Assembly: GCA_026122915.1 (NCBI GenBank)
Contig: JAGIXO010000020.1
Location: 1 to 20,336 of the forward strand
DNA from: Candidatus Electronema nielsenii
GTDB lineage: Bacteria > Desulfobacterota > Desulfobulbia > Desulfobulbales > Desulfobulbaceae
Direction: 5' to 3'
DNA: 20,336 bases
The notes under the pieces are model-generated. The model had not been told where the DNA came from. It ran no database searches and saw nothing but the letters and a program-made list of their open reading frames with translations. The position numbers were made by a program, and so were the translations under genes. Below, in pieces: positions 1 to 6,904 of this stretch (position 1 is the first letter of the stretch; every line of letters begins with the position of its first letter).

Positions 1-119
1 TGCCATTTGCTGCAATTTTTCCTTGGATTCTTCTATTAGCCGCAGCTTTTCTTGATAGCTCTCCTCCAGATTGAACAGCTTCTGTTCAGCATCTTTCCGC
101 TTTTGCTCCTCCTGAAAAA
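1..119 (-). other. Continuation of the same gene in the +1 frame (coiled-coil tail, partial)
   Basis: Read leftward from the T5 tract (positions 115-119 on the minus strand), the +1 frame stays open to the window edge. It encodes a charged, heptad-like segment beginning FQEEQKRKDAEQKLFNLEES and continuing YQEKLRLIEESKEKLQQMA. Removing one T from the tract joins KEN directly to FQEEQ, making one continuous helix. This strongly suggests that the upstream membrane protein and this coiled coil are one protein. The 3' end lies outside the window. Confidence 0.55.
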
Positions 120-553
120 TTTTCCTTGAGCAATTTAGCAGTAATTTCCTGATGCTTCTCAATGGTCAGCGTGTTGCTACCAGCCTTGTTTTGGTTCCAA
201 GCAAAGGCAATTGGGGCAATCCCGACCGCAGCAGCAACAGCTATGGCTGCTATTGTCACTAAATAGTAAATGGAAGGATTGCTGGAACCCCATGTCAGCC
301 AAGTAATAACCAGTGCGGCGGCGATTACGGCAAACATGGATAGGATGATGAAGACAGCGCATGTCCTGCCGCCATCTAAAGCCTGTCCTCGGCCTCTTGT
401 ACGTCGCTCAAGGCACAGCAGCAGGGCAAGAAGGGCTATTGCAGCAGCCGGGGTCCACGGATGCTGAAGAACAGAAAGAGCTTTTTGGATGATTGGAGTC
501 ATGGCAAGGTTGCTGTTAGCGCAGGCCGGTAGTGACAGCAGCGTCCGCCACAC
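86..553 (-). CDS. Small membrane protein, probably frameshifted near its C-terminus
   Basis: I do not recognise the family. The product has three hydrophobic segments: one just after HPWTP near residues 32-48, one around AVFIILSMFAVIAAALVITW, and one around YYLVTIAAIAVAAAVGIAPI. A short polar, charged tail follows (TIEKHQEITAKLLKEN). The GTG at 553 gives the longest frame, but the ATG at 502 (protein starting MTPIIQ) is a better start, because the extra N-terminus looks like non-coding translation. Neither start has a clear Shine-Dalgarno. The frame stops at 86 with an unlikely tail, SGGAKAERC. The +1 frame instead continues as a charged helix to the window edge, so this is probably a longer membrane-anchored coiled-coil protein broken by a one-base insertion. 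It lies downstream of glyQ but behind glyQ's terminator. Confidence 0.55.
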   Translation of the reverse strand: MWRTLLSLPACANSNLAMTPIIQKALSVLQHPWTPAAAIALLALLLCLERRTRGRGQALDGGRTCAVFIILSMFAVIAAALVITWLTWGSSNPSIYYLVTIAAIAVAAAVGIAPIAFAWNQNKAGSNTLTIEKHQEITAKLLKENFSGGAKAERC

Positions 554-588
554 GCGCAGAGCCGATCAGTGCCGTTGAATTCATTTTG

Positions 589-627
589 AAAAAGAACAGA
601 TGCCGCGTCGCCTACGGCATCTGTTCT
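589..627 (-). terminator. Intrinsic terminator of glyQ
   Basis: There is a perfect 13-bp inverted repeat: 593-605 (AGAACAGATGCCG) against 615-627, with a 9-base loop. Read on the minus strand the stem is followed by TTTTT (589-593, partly in the stem). It begins about 11 bases past the glyQ stop codon. This separates glyQ from the membrane protein gene beyond it. Confidence 0.85.
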
Positions 628-638
628 GTGCGCCGGGA

Positions 639-1535
639 TTACGCAGCTTCCGCCATCATTGCCTGCCGCTCGGCCAGCAGCGGATAGCCCATTGCCTCGC
701 GCTGGGCTACATAATGTTGGGCCACTTGGCGGGCAATGTTGCGAATCCGCCCGATGTAGCGCGTCCGCTCGGCCACGCTGATCGCCTTGCGGGCATCGAG
801 CAAGTTAAAGCTGTGTGAACATTTGAGGCAATAGTCGTAAGCCGGAAGAATCAGATTCTTTTCCACCAGCTTGAGGGCATCGCGCTCGTAGTTGTTGAAG
901 TTGGCGATAAGATCAGTGACATTGGCCTCTTCAAAGTTGAAAGCCGAGAACTCACGCTCCGCTTGGAGGAAGATCTGGCCGTAAGTCACATCCCGATTCC
1001 ATTGGATATCGTAAACCGATTCCTTCTTTTGGAGATACATCGCCAGTCGCTCTAAACCATAGGTAATTTCCACCGTGACCGGATACAGCTCCAGCGAGCC
1101 AGCCTGCTGGAAATAGGTGAATTGCGTCACCTCCATGCCGTCTAACCAGACTTCCCAGCCTAAGCCAGACGCGCCCAACGTGGGCGATTCCCAGTCGTCC
1201 TCGACAAAGCGGATGTCATGCTCAAGCAGGTTGAGGCCGAATTCCCGCAGACTACCGAGATACAGCTCCTGAATGTTGCGCAGCGAGGGCTTGATCACCA
1301 CCTGATATTGATAATAATGCTGAAGGCGGTTAGGGTTCTCGCCGTAGCGACCGTCAGTCGGGCGACGCGAAGGCTGCACGTAGGCCGCTTTCCACGGTTC
1401 AGGCCCTAAAGCTTTCAGCAGGGTGGCGGGATGGAACGTACCCGCGCCAACTTCCATATCGTAGGACTGCATGATAACGCAGCCAACCGATGCCCAATAT
1501 TTGTTCAACGCGGCGATGATGTCTTGAAAATACAT
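639..1535 (-). CDS. glyQ: Glycyl-tRNA synthetase alpha subunit
   Basis: This is the catalytic alpha subunit of the alpha2beta2 bacterial glycyl-tRNA synthetase, a class II enzyme that joins glycine to tRNA-Gly in the cytoplasm. The 298-residue length is normal for the family. The signature block YVQPSRRPTDGRYGENPNRL near residues 53-72, followed by QHYYQYQVVIKPS, is essentially invariant in GlyQ. The later segment LGWEVWLDGMEVTQFTYFQQ is also typical. The start ATG has a strong Shine-Dalgarno (AGGAGG, 1546-1551). It is transcribed from a consensus promoter at 1600-1628 and ends at an intrinsic terminator. The beta subunit gene glyS, commonly adjacent, is not next to it here and must be elsewhere if the enzyme works in the usual way. 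Confidence 0.97.
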   Translation of the reverse strand: MYFQDIIAALNKYWASVGCVIMQSYDMEVGAGTFHPATLLKALGPEPWKAAYVQPSRRPTDGRYGENPNRLQHYYQYQVVIKPSLRNIQELYLGSLREFGLNLLEHDIRFVEDDWESPTLGASGLGWEVWLDGMEVTQFTYFQQAGSLELYPVTVEITYGLERLAMYLQKKESVYDIQWNRDVTYGQIFLQAEREFSAFNFEEANVTDLIANFNNYERDALKLVEKNLILPAYDYCLKCSHSFNLLDARKAISVAERTRYIGRIRNIARQVAQHYVAQREAMGYPLLAERQAMMAEAA

Positions 1536-1599
1536 GGCGGAGGAACCTCCTGCTGGTTAAAATTGACGGTCTGTACAGCGTGCTTGTGTGTGCAGCACA

Positions 1600-1628
1600 G
1601 TATTATGGTCTTTTTCCCCCTTTGTCAA
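1600..1628 (-). promoter_or_regulatory. Sigma-70-type promoter of glyQ
   Basis: On the minus strand, TTGACA (1623-1628) is separated by exactly 17 bases from TAATAC (1600-1605). This predicts transcription starting near 1593 and a leader of about 58 nt before the glyQ ATG. The -35 box sits 2 bases from the ATG (1631) of the divergent gene. A TATTAT at 1601-1606 on the plus strand could be the -10 box of the opposing promoter, so the two may overlap and compete. Confidence 0.75.
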
Positions 1629-1630
1629 TT

Positions 1631-2080
1631 ATGATCCCACTGCTCTTACCGTCCGCTGTCAGGCGCATCCTCCGTGAAAGCTGCACTATCGCCGTGGTTG
1701 GTCTTTCTCCAAACTCGGAACGGCCCAGCCATCAGGTGGCTCGATATCTACAAAAAGCTGGTTATCGCATCATTCCGGTGAATCCCGGCCAGAGCGAAAT
1801 TCTTGGCGAGTCGTGTTATCCTGATCTGCGCTCGGTGCCGGTGAAAATTGATGTGGTTGATATCTTCCGTCGCTCGGAGGATGTGGAGCCAATTGTCCGC
1901 GAGGCAATCGCCGTCGGTGCGAAGGTGATCTGGATGCAGCAGGGTATAGTCAACGAGACAGCGGCGCGGTTGGCCGAAGAAGCCGGACTGATTGTGATCA
2001 TGGATCGTTGCCTGAAGATCGAGCTGGAGCAACTGCGCGGCTCGCTTTCCCGTTGCCCACTGCCGCCATCTGGCGTATAG
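1631..2080 (+). CDS. CoA-binding domain protein (YccU-like)
   Basis: This small soluble protein of 149 residues is a single Rossmann fold of the CoA-binding family. The N-terminal strand and turn IAVVGLSPNSERPSHQVARY is the nucleotide-binding loop, and YRIIPVNPGQSEILGE is the second strand and family signature. The body VDVVDIFRRSEDVEPIVREA and the C-terminal part around VIWMQQGIVNETAARLAEEA also fit. The molecular role of these proteins is poorly known; CoA or a nucleotide is the presumed ligand. I place the start at the ATG at 1631. The frame is open upstream to a GTG at 1580, but those extra residues run through the glyQ promoter and have no family match. No clear Shine-Dalgarno precedes 1631. 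It is followed 53 bp later by a flavoprotein gene on the same strand. Confidence 0.85.
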   Translation: MIPLLLPSAVRRILRESCTIAVVGLSPNSERPSHQVARYLQKAGYRIIPVNPGQSEILGESCYPDLRSVPVKIDVVDIFRRSEDVEPIVREAIAVGAKVIWMQQGIVNETAARLAEEAGLIVIMDRCLKIELEQLRGSLSRCPLPPSGV

Positions 2081-2133
2081 TTTTCCGGTGATCAAATTTT
2101 TCTTCGCTTGACCCAAAAAGGAGGCAGGACAGC

Positions 2134-2709
2134 ATGAAGGTCGTGGCATTCAACGGCAGTGCACGTAAAGGCGGCAACACCGAGACACTGATCAGCTATG
2201 TGTTTGAAGAGCTGGAAAAGGAAGGCATTGAGACCGAATTAGTCAATCTGGCCGGGCTGCACCCGCACGGCTGCATCGCCTGTTACCAGTGCTTTGCCAA
2301 CAAGAATCGCCGCTGCGCGGTGACGACCGATTGTATCAACGACTGCATCGAAAAAATGGAGGCAGCGGATGGCATAATTCTCGCCTCGCCCACCTATTTT
2401 GCCGATATGAGTTCTGAGCTGAAGGCCCTGATCGACCGCAGCGGCATGGTTTCGCGGGCTAATGGTGACATGCACCGCCGCAAGGCCGGGGCAGCAGTAG
2501 TGGCCTGCCGTCGGAGTGGAGCTATTCACGTTTTTGATTCCATCAACCATTTCTTCACCATCGGCCAGATGATTATTGTTGGCTCTTCTCACTGGAACAT
2601 CGGCATGGGCCGGGAAAAAGGCGAGGTCGCCGCTGATACCGAAGGTGTGGCCATTATGCGTACACTGGGGCAGAACATGGCGTGGCTGCTGCAAAAACTT
2701 CATAGCTAA
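2134..2709 (+). CDS. Iron-sulfur flavoprotein (Isf-like, flavodoxin/NADPH-dependent FMN reductase family)
   Basis: The 191-residue cytoplasmic redox protein has a flavodoxin-like fold. The N-terminal FNGSARKGGNTE (residues 6-17) is the FMN phosphate-binding loop, and SPTYFADMSSELKALIDRSG near 85-104 is the second flavin-contacting segment. Between them is a compact cysteine motif, C47-x2-C50-x2-C53-x7-C61. That spacing is the one associated with the 4Fe-4S cluster of Isf proteins from anaerobes, so a cluster as well as FMN is expected. The likely role is electron transfer or detoxification of oxygen species or quinones, using ferredoxin or NAD(P)H. The physiological substrate cannot be told from sequence. 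The start is supported by AAGGAGG at 2118-2124. Confidence 0.88.
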   Translation: MKVVAFNGSARKGGNTETLISYVFEELEKEGIETELVNLAGLHPHGCIACYQCFANKNRRCAVTTDCINDCIEKMEAADGIILASPTYFADMSSELKALIDRSGMVSRANGDMHRRKAGAAVVACRRSGAIHVFDSINHFFTIGQMIIVGSSHWNIGMGREKGEVAADTEGVAIMRTLGQNMAWLLQKLHS

Positions 2710-2743
2710 CTTTGGTCGATAGGCGCATCCGCCAAAATAACAA

Positions 2744-2773
2744 TTGACCGCAGGCTTTCCGGGCCGTTATAAC
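2744..2773 (+). promoter_or_regulatory. Promoter of the zinc-ribbon/HAMP three-gene operon
   Basis: TTGACC (2744-2749) is followed after 18 bases by TATAAC (2768-2773), a good sigma-70 match. Transcription would start near 2780 and leave a leader of about 80 nt. In that leader a 7-bp hairpin (2822-2828 with 2837-2843, loop of 8) lies just before the Shine-Dalgarno GGAAAGGAG (2846-2854). It could modulate translation. Confidence 0.65.
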
Positions 2774-2861
2774 TGAAGCAGGGTCTGGCTGCTACTGCCG
2801 GATGTGATGGAGAGATTTGCCTCTGCTCTTGCTGCGGAGCAGACAGGAAAGGAGCGTATTT

Positions 2862-3875
2862 ATGCTGGTCATCTGTGAGGACTGCGCCAAAAAGTACCAC
2901 ATTGACGAAAGCCGCATCCCCGGCCAGCGGGCCAAATTTTCTTGCAAAGCCTGCGGCCACATCATTGTGGTCGAGAAACCGGAGTCGCAGGATGTATCTG
3001 TTGCTGTCCCTCCACCGGATAGCAACGCGGAGGCTGTCTCTCAAGCAGGTCGCAAGACAGCTGCTGAGGCGGTCAACGCAGCAGCTGTAAAGGGCCGTGG
3101 CAAACCATTTGCGCTGTATCTGTTCGCACTGCTGTTCCTTAGTTTTCTCGCAGCGGGTGGTTCCTTTCTCTTTTTTTATTTCCGTAGTATTCCCAGCCTA
3201 CTGGCCCATGAAAGTGAACTGCGCAGCTTGGCTTTGGCGGTCTCGTTAGAGCAAACAGTGCGGACTCCGCTGCTGCGCAAAGACTATCTCTTAGTCAATC
3301 AGGAGACCGAGCGTGTCGCCCAACTGCCAGGCGTGGCTTACGCAGCGGTAGTGAATGAAAAAGGCACAGCAGTCGCCGGATTTTTCAATGCTCAGGCCGG
3401 ATTTGACAGCCGTTTTATCCAACAGGTGAAGGAAAAGGGCTTTCCGGTCGATGTGCTGGTCCAGAACGGACTAAAGGCGGGTGCCAAGGAAGGCAGTGCG
3501 AAAATCAACGTGGGCGACCTGCCGATCTATGACCGAGTATTAGCACTGACTGAGGCGGACAGCGAGGTGCATGTGGGTATCTCTGTTGCTGCAATCGATC
3601 AAACCGCCCGGCAGTTGCTTTTCTCGCCGCTGCTTTTCGTGCCTGCCGGATTGGCTTTACTCTCCGCCCTACTGCTTTTCGTCCTACTCGACTGGCTGAT
3701 TGTTCGTCCCGCCCGCACCCTGACCAATATTGCCAACCGGGTTAGCCTTGGTGAGTTAGACTTGGCCATCACAGCGGAAGGCTCGCGGGAAATGCGTGAT
3801 CTCGGCACGGCCTTAGAGCGGATGCGTCATTCTGTCCGCATCGCGGTGGAGCGGTTGACCATCAAGCCGCATTAA
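2862..3875 (+). CDS. MJ0042-type zinc-ribbon membrane sensor with HAMP domain, no output domain
   Basis: The 337-residue inner-membrane protein has four parts. Residues 1-37 form an MJ0042-type zinc ribbon with cysteine pairs C5/C8 and C28/C31. A linker with Ala and Pro follows, then a membrane helix near 83-107. About 150 residues of periplasmic domain come next, with a PAS/Cache-like stretch (LPGVAYAAVVNEKGTAVAGF). A second membrane helix lies near 256-280 and a HAMP domain at about 281-333 (VRPARTLTNIANRVSLGELD). The protein stops right after the HAMP, with no kinase, cyclase or methyl-accepting domain. It must therefore signal through a partner or through the cytoplasmic zinc ribbon. The start at 2862 is chosen for its Shine-Dalgarno and because it begins the zinc ribbon. 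It is the first gene of a three-gene unit with a PhnD-like binding protein. Confidence 0.8.
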   Translation: MLVICEDCAKKYHIDESRIPGQRAKFSCKACGHIIVVEKPESQDVSVAVPPPDSNAEAVSQAGRKTAAEAVNAAAVKGRGKPFALYLFALLFLSFLAAGGSFLFFYFRSIPSLLAHESELRSLALAVSLEQTVRTPLLRKDYLLVNQETERVAQLPGVAYAAVVNEKGTAVAGFFNAQAGFDSRFIQQVKEKGFPVDVLVQNGLKAGAKEGSAKINVGDLPIYDRVLALTEADSEVHVGISVAAIDQTARQLLFSPLLFVPAGLALLSALLLFVLLDWLIVRPARTLTNIANRVSLGELDLAITAEGSREMRDLGTALERMRHSVRIAVERLTIKPH

Positions 3876-3887
3876 GGCCGCATTAAG
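3866..3887 (+). repeat. Tandem 11-bp duplication across the stop codon
   Basis: The unit GCCGCATTAAG occurs twice back to back (3866-3876 and 3877-3887), followed by a further GCC. The first copy carries the TAA stop of the HAMP gene. The second copy lies between the two genes and supplies the AAGG that is the only Shine-Dalgarno-like sequence before the next ATG at 3894. Confidence 0.9.
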
Positions 3888-3893
3888 GCCACC

Positions 3894-4706
3894 ATGAAGA
3901 AAACTGTTTTTGTTCTGCTAACCACCTTGCTGTGCGCCGCACCTGTATTGGCCTCTGAAGGATATAGCTTATCCATGCAGCCGCTCTTTCCACCGGAACA
4001 GCTGACGGCCATGCTCACTCCGTTAGCAGAGAAACTCAGTGCTGTAACAGGGATGAGCATCCATCCTCTCTTGACCGCGAATTCCGCCGAATACGAGACC
4101 GAGTTGCTGCGGGGCAAAATTGCTCTCGGTTATCAAAATCCTTTGCTTTACGTCAAGGTTTCCGACCGGCACGAGGTGCTAGCCTCAGCGGTGCAGGGAC
4201 TGAGCGGCAACCAGCTACGCGGCATTGTCATCAGTCGCGCTCAGGCAGAGATCAGTAAGGCTGCTGATCTGAAAGGGAAAAAAATCATGTTTGTTAGCAA
4301 AATCGCTGCGGACGGTTTTCTTTCTCAGAAACAGACGCTGCATGAGGCAGGGTTGAATATAGAGCGCGACTGTCAGTTGTTTGAGGCAGCAGAAAATCGG
4401 GAGGAAAACGTCATCATCGCGGTGAGTTTGGGTTACGCCGATGCTGGATTCATCGGCGAATCTGCCCTGCACAAGGCGGATAAGTATATCGTGCCGGGTT
4501 CGGTAGTCGAGGTGATGAAGACTGCGCCCCTGCCTAACTGGGCCTTGTCGGTGAGCCGTGAGTTGCCCCAAGAGCAAAAAGACAGCCTCCGGACTGCGCT
4601 GACCCAGTTCGCCAAAGAGGAACCTGCACTCAAAGCCTTGGGACTCAGCGGCTTCAAGGCTGCCGCCGATGCTGATTACGATCCCGTCCGCAGTTTAGCC
4701 GAATAA
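3894..4706 (+). CDS. Periplasmic PhnD-like (phosphate/phosphite/phosphonate) substrate-binding protein
   Basis: The product has 270 residues with a clear signal peptide (MKKTVFVLLTTLLCAAPVLA, cleavage after ASA-like LASEG). The mature part has the PhnD-family layout. It starts with YSLSMQPLFPPEQL, then has a first-lobe segment LLRGKIALGYQNPLLYVKVS. The family-typical DLKGKKIMFVSKIAADGFLS follows near residues 124-143, and a second-lobe segment is SLGYADAGFIGESALHKADK. Such proteins bind phosphonates, phosphate or related oxyanions, or other small ligands in signalling versions. No permease or ATPase gene is nearby. It sits 18 bp after a HAMP sensor gene, so I infer that it presents a ligand to that sensor rather than feeding a transporter. 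Confidence 0.82.
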   Translation: MKKTVFVLLTTLLCAAPVLASEGYSLSMQPLFPPEQLTAMLTPLAEKLSAVTGMSIHPLLTANSAEYETELLRGKIALGYQNPLLYVKVSDRHEVLASAVQGLSGNQLRGIVISRAQAEISKAADLKGKKIMFVSKIAADGFLSQKQTLHEAGLNIERDCQLFEAAENREENVIIAVSLGYADAGFIGESALHKADKYIVPGSVVEVMKTAPLPNWALSVSRELPQEQKDSLRTALTQFAKEEPALKALGLSGFKAAADADYDPVRSLAE

Positions 4707-4731
4707 AAAAATCTCGCCGGAAAACTGACCG

Positions 4732-5754
4732 ATGCTTCTGCCCAAGGAAAAGCCCTTTTTGAGCGGCCTCAACAGCTATTATTTAGATGTGGAGAAATTT
4801 ATTCAGCATCTGCAAGGGGAGATCGGCACGGGCTGTTTGTACGGCAAAGGCGCAGACCAAGAACTGATGGTCTATTTTGACGAGGCAGACATTGTCCGTG
4901 GTTTGACCCAAAATCGGGGAGAACATGCCTTGGCTTCAGAGCAGCTCGATCATGTCTTGGCTGCCCTGATTCAGAGAAATTTTCAAGTTTCTGTTTATTA
5001 TCTTGACCCTGATTCGATTTTTTTCTGGGGCCAGCTGCCTGCCTTCCGCAGGTCTAAATCGCGGCTTTCTTCAACTAAAGTCAGTCTGCCTGATTTAGTG
5101 TTCCGGCTGAATAAAAAGAATTTCTCCGGCTTTATTGAGGTTGATGTACAAGGACGGAATGATTGCGCTGTGCTGTTTTTTTATCAGGGCCAGCGGCGAG
5201 GCGGCTCCTACTACTGGGGCACTGGCGGCCTCAGTCCTGCGGATGATGATTATAACACCCTATTGGCCATGCTCCAAAAAAGCGGGGGCAGCTATGGTCT
5301 TGGCTACTTTACCAGCGACCCAGTTGCTACTGCGCCTCTGGTGGAACCGCTAAAAACAACGGAAGATGATGATGTTCCGTCTCCATCATCGGAAGTGCCA
5401 ACCCGTATTGCCACTGAAATCGATGAAGCGGTCAATGAATTTCTCTCGGTGTTTCTCGAAACGGTTCATGCAAAAAATGATTTTGAGCCGCTGATTGAGC
5501 TGAAGCTGAAATTCATCGATTTTGTCTCCATCTACCCAGTGTTAGACCCTTACGGCACGGCCTGCGTCCTGCATAAAAACGGCAGCGTCACCTTTGCTGA
5601 TGATGCTGCGGCCAAAGCAGGCGCGGAAGGCATTGTAGATTGCGTCTGGATGGTCGTTGAAGAGCATAAACTGCACAAAAAATTCCGAGCTGGACTGAAA
5701 AAAATGGCAGCCAAAGATGTCTTACGAACGCAAGGAATTGAGGTAGAACGCTGA
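4732..5754 (+). CDS. Cytosolic protein of unknown function, possible tandem DUF4388/PATAN-like domains
   Basis: This soluble protein of 340 residues has no signal peptide or membrane helix. I do not recognise it with certainty. Two segments resemble one another: YYLDVEKFIQHLQGEIGTGC followed by LMVYFDEADIVRG, and PDLVFRLNKKNFSGFIEVDV followed by AVLFFYQGQRRGGSY. Each has a helix, a G-x-[IL] strand and then a strand ending in a phenylalanine- or tyrosine-rich turn. This pattern recalls the DUF4388 (PATAN) regulatory domain found in two-component and gliding proteins. After an acidic, serine- and proline-rich linker near residues 210-225 comes a separate C-terminal domain (about 230-340). It follows the PhnD-like gene by 25 bp, so it is probably the cytoplasmic end of that sensory unit. 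Its stop codon directly abuts that of rlmN. Confidence 0.6.
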   Translation: MLLPKEKPFLSGLNSYYLDVEKFIQHLQGEIGTGCLYGKGADQELMVYFDEADIVRGLTQNRGEHALASEQLDHVLAALIQRNFQVSVYYLDPDSIFFWGQLPAFRRSKSRLSSTKVSLPDLVFRLNKKNFSGFIEVDVQGRNDCAVLFFYQGQRRGGSYYWGTGGLSPADDDYNTLLAMLQKSGGSYGLGYFTSDPVATAPLVEPLKTTEDDDVPSPSSEVPTRIATEIDEAVNEFLSVFLETVHAKNDFEPLIELKLKFIDFVSIYPVLDPYGTACVLHKNGSVTFADDAAAKAGAEGIVDCVWMVVEEHKLHKKFRAGLKKMAAKDVLRTQGIEVER

Positions 5755-6822
5755 TCAAACCGCCGCCGTGTTTGCTGCGAGCAAACCGCAGGCAGCAGAA
5801 ATATCCGCGCCCCGGCTTTTACGGATAAAGACTGTGTAATTGGCATCCATGAGGATTTTTTGAAAGCGGAGCAATCGCTCAAAAGGCGGACTGGTGTAGG
5901 GCAGTCCGCCGCCTTCGTTCATTGAAAGTAGGTTGATTTTGCAGGGAACTTCGCGCAGCAGTACCGCCAGCTTACGGGCATCGATATCAGCATCATTAAT
6001 CCCTGCAAAAAGCGTGTATTCAAACATAATTCGCTGCCGTTTTTTGCCCGGATACTCCTTGCAAGCCGCTAAAAGCTCCTCGATGGGCCAGCGGTCGTTA
6101 ATCGGCATCAGGCTGCTGCGGGTGGCGTTGTCCGCCGCATGGAGTGACACCGCCAGATTCACCTTGGTCTTTTCCCCCAGCTCCAGCATTTGTGGCACCA
6201 AACCACACGTTGAAACCGTAATCCGGCGAGAAGAAAAATTCAAGCCCCGCTGCTCGGTGAGGATGGATAAGGCCGCAAGTAGATTGTCGAAATTAGCTAA
6301 TGGTTCGCCCATGCCCATGAAGACCAGATTGGTCAGATTTTTTTCCGGGCCGGGCAGCCGCTCTTCGTTGGCCCGCATCCAGTCTTGGGTAGCGCAGATT
6401 TGATTGACGATTTCCGCTCGGCTCAGGTTGCGGCGAAAGCCCATTTGTCCGGTTAAGCAGAAGCGGCATTTCATCGCGCAACCCGCCTGCGAGGAGACGC
6501 AGAGGGTGTTGCGGTCTTCCTCTGGGATCAGCACGGATTCGATCATCAAGCCGTCTCCCAGACGAAAACCGAATTTCACCGCTCCATCTGTTGAGATTTC
6601 CGTGATTGGATCAGAAAAACTGCTCATGTAGGCGTTTTCCGTGAGTATCGCCCGGAATTCTTTAGCCAAATCAGTCATCTGACTGAACTCGGTGATGCCG
6701 GGTCGATACAGCCAAGCTAAGAGTTGACGACCTCTGAAAGCAGGCTGGCCCAGCGAGACAGCGTATTCTACCAATTCATCTTGAGTCAGGTTCTTCAGGT
6801 CGGTTTTTTGTTCTGAGGTCAT
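5755..6822 (-). CDS. rlmN: Dual-specificity RNA methyltransferase RlmN
   Basis: This radical SAM enzyme methylates C2 of A2503 in 23S rRNA and of A37 in some tRNAs. The length (355 residues) is normal. The radical SAM cluster motif is C115-x3-C119-x2-C122. C108 (in TLCVSSQAGC) matches the family's first conserved cysteine, and C345 (in GADISAACGLL) is the methyl-carrying catalytic cysteine. LVFMGMGEPLANFDN and RRITVSTCGLVPQM are the SAM-binding segments. Start: ATG at 6822. Its own promoter should be in the 82 bp shared with the divergent phosphatase gene, but I see no strong box there. It ends with zero bases between its stop and that of the convergent gene, the two stops forming the palindrome TGATCA. 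Confidence 0.97.
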   Translation of the reverse strand: MTSEQKTDLKNLTQDELVEYAVSLGQPAFRGRQLLAWLYRPGITEFSQMTDLAKEFRAILTENAYMSSFSDPITEISTDGAVKFGFRLGDGLMIESVLIPEEDRNTLCVSSQAGCAMKCRFCLTGQMGFRRNLSRAEIVNQICATQDWMRANEERLPGPEKNLTNLVFMGMGEPLANFDNLLAALSILTEQRGLNFSSRRITVSTCGLVPQMLELGEKTKVNLAVSLHAADNATRSSLMPINDRWPIEELLAACKEYPGKKRQRIMFEYTLFAGINDADIDARKLAVLLREVPCKINLLSMNEGGGLPYTSPPFERLLRFQKILMDANYTVFIRKSRGADISAACGLLAANTAAV

Positions 6823-6904
6823 AATTTTTTCTTAGGTATCGTCGGGATAGGAATCATCCCATCGGTATTGATATATTTTATCTGTCCAATTATCCCCGTT
6901 CAGT

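Noticed and set aside
516..584. A 22-codon leftward reading frame (MNSTALIGSARVADAAV...) between the glyQ terminator and the first membrane gene
   Set aside because: No Shine-Dalgarno, and only 22 codons; nothing separates it from chance.
5933..6403. A 156-residue rightward frame opposite rlmN
   Set aside because: Shadow of the well-conserved rlmN; composition is Ser- and Arg-rich as expected of antisense translation.
6844..6860. GGGAT...ATCCC inverted repeat between rlmN and the CobC-like gene, considered as an operator or riboswitch stem
   Set aside because: Only 5 bp arms; I see none of the cobalamin riboswitch conserved segments here, although the downstream genes belong to B12 synthesis.
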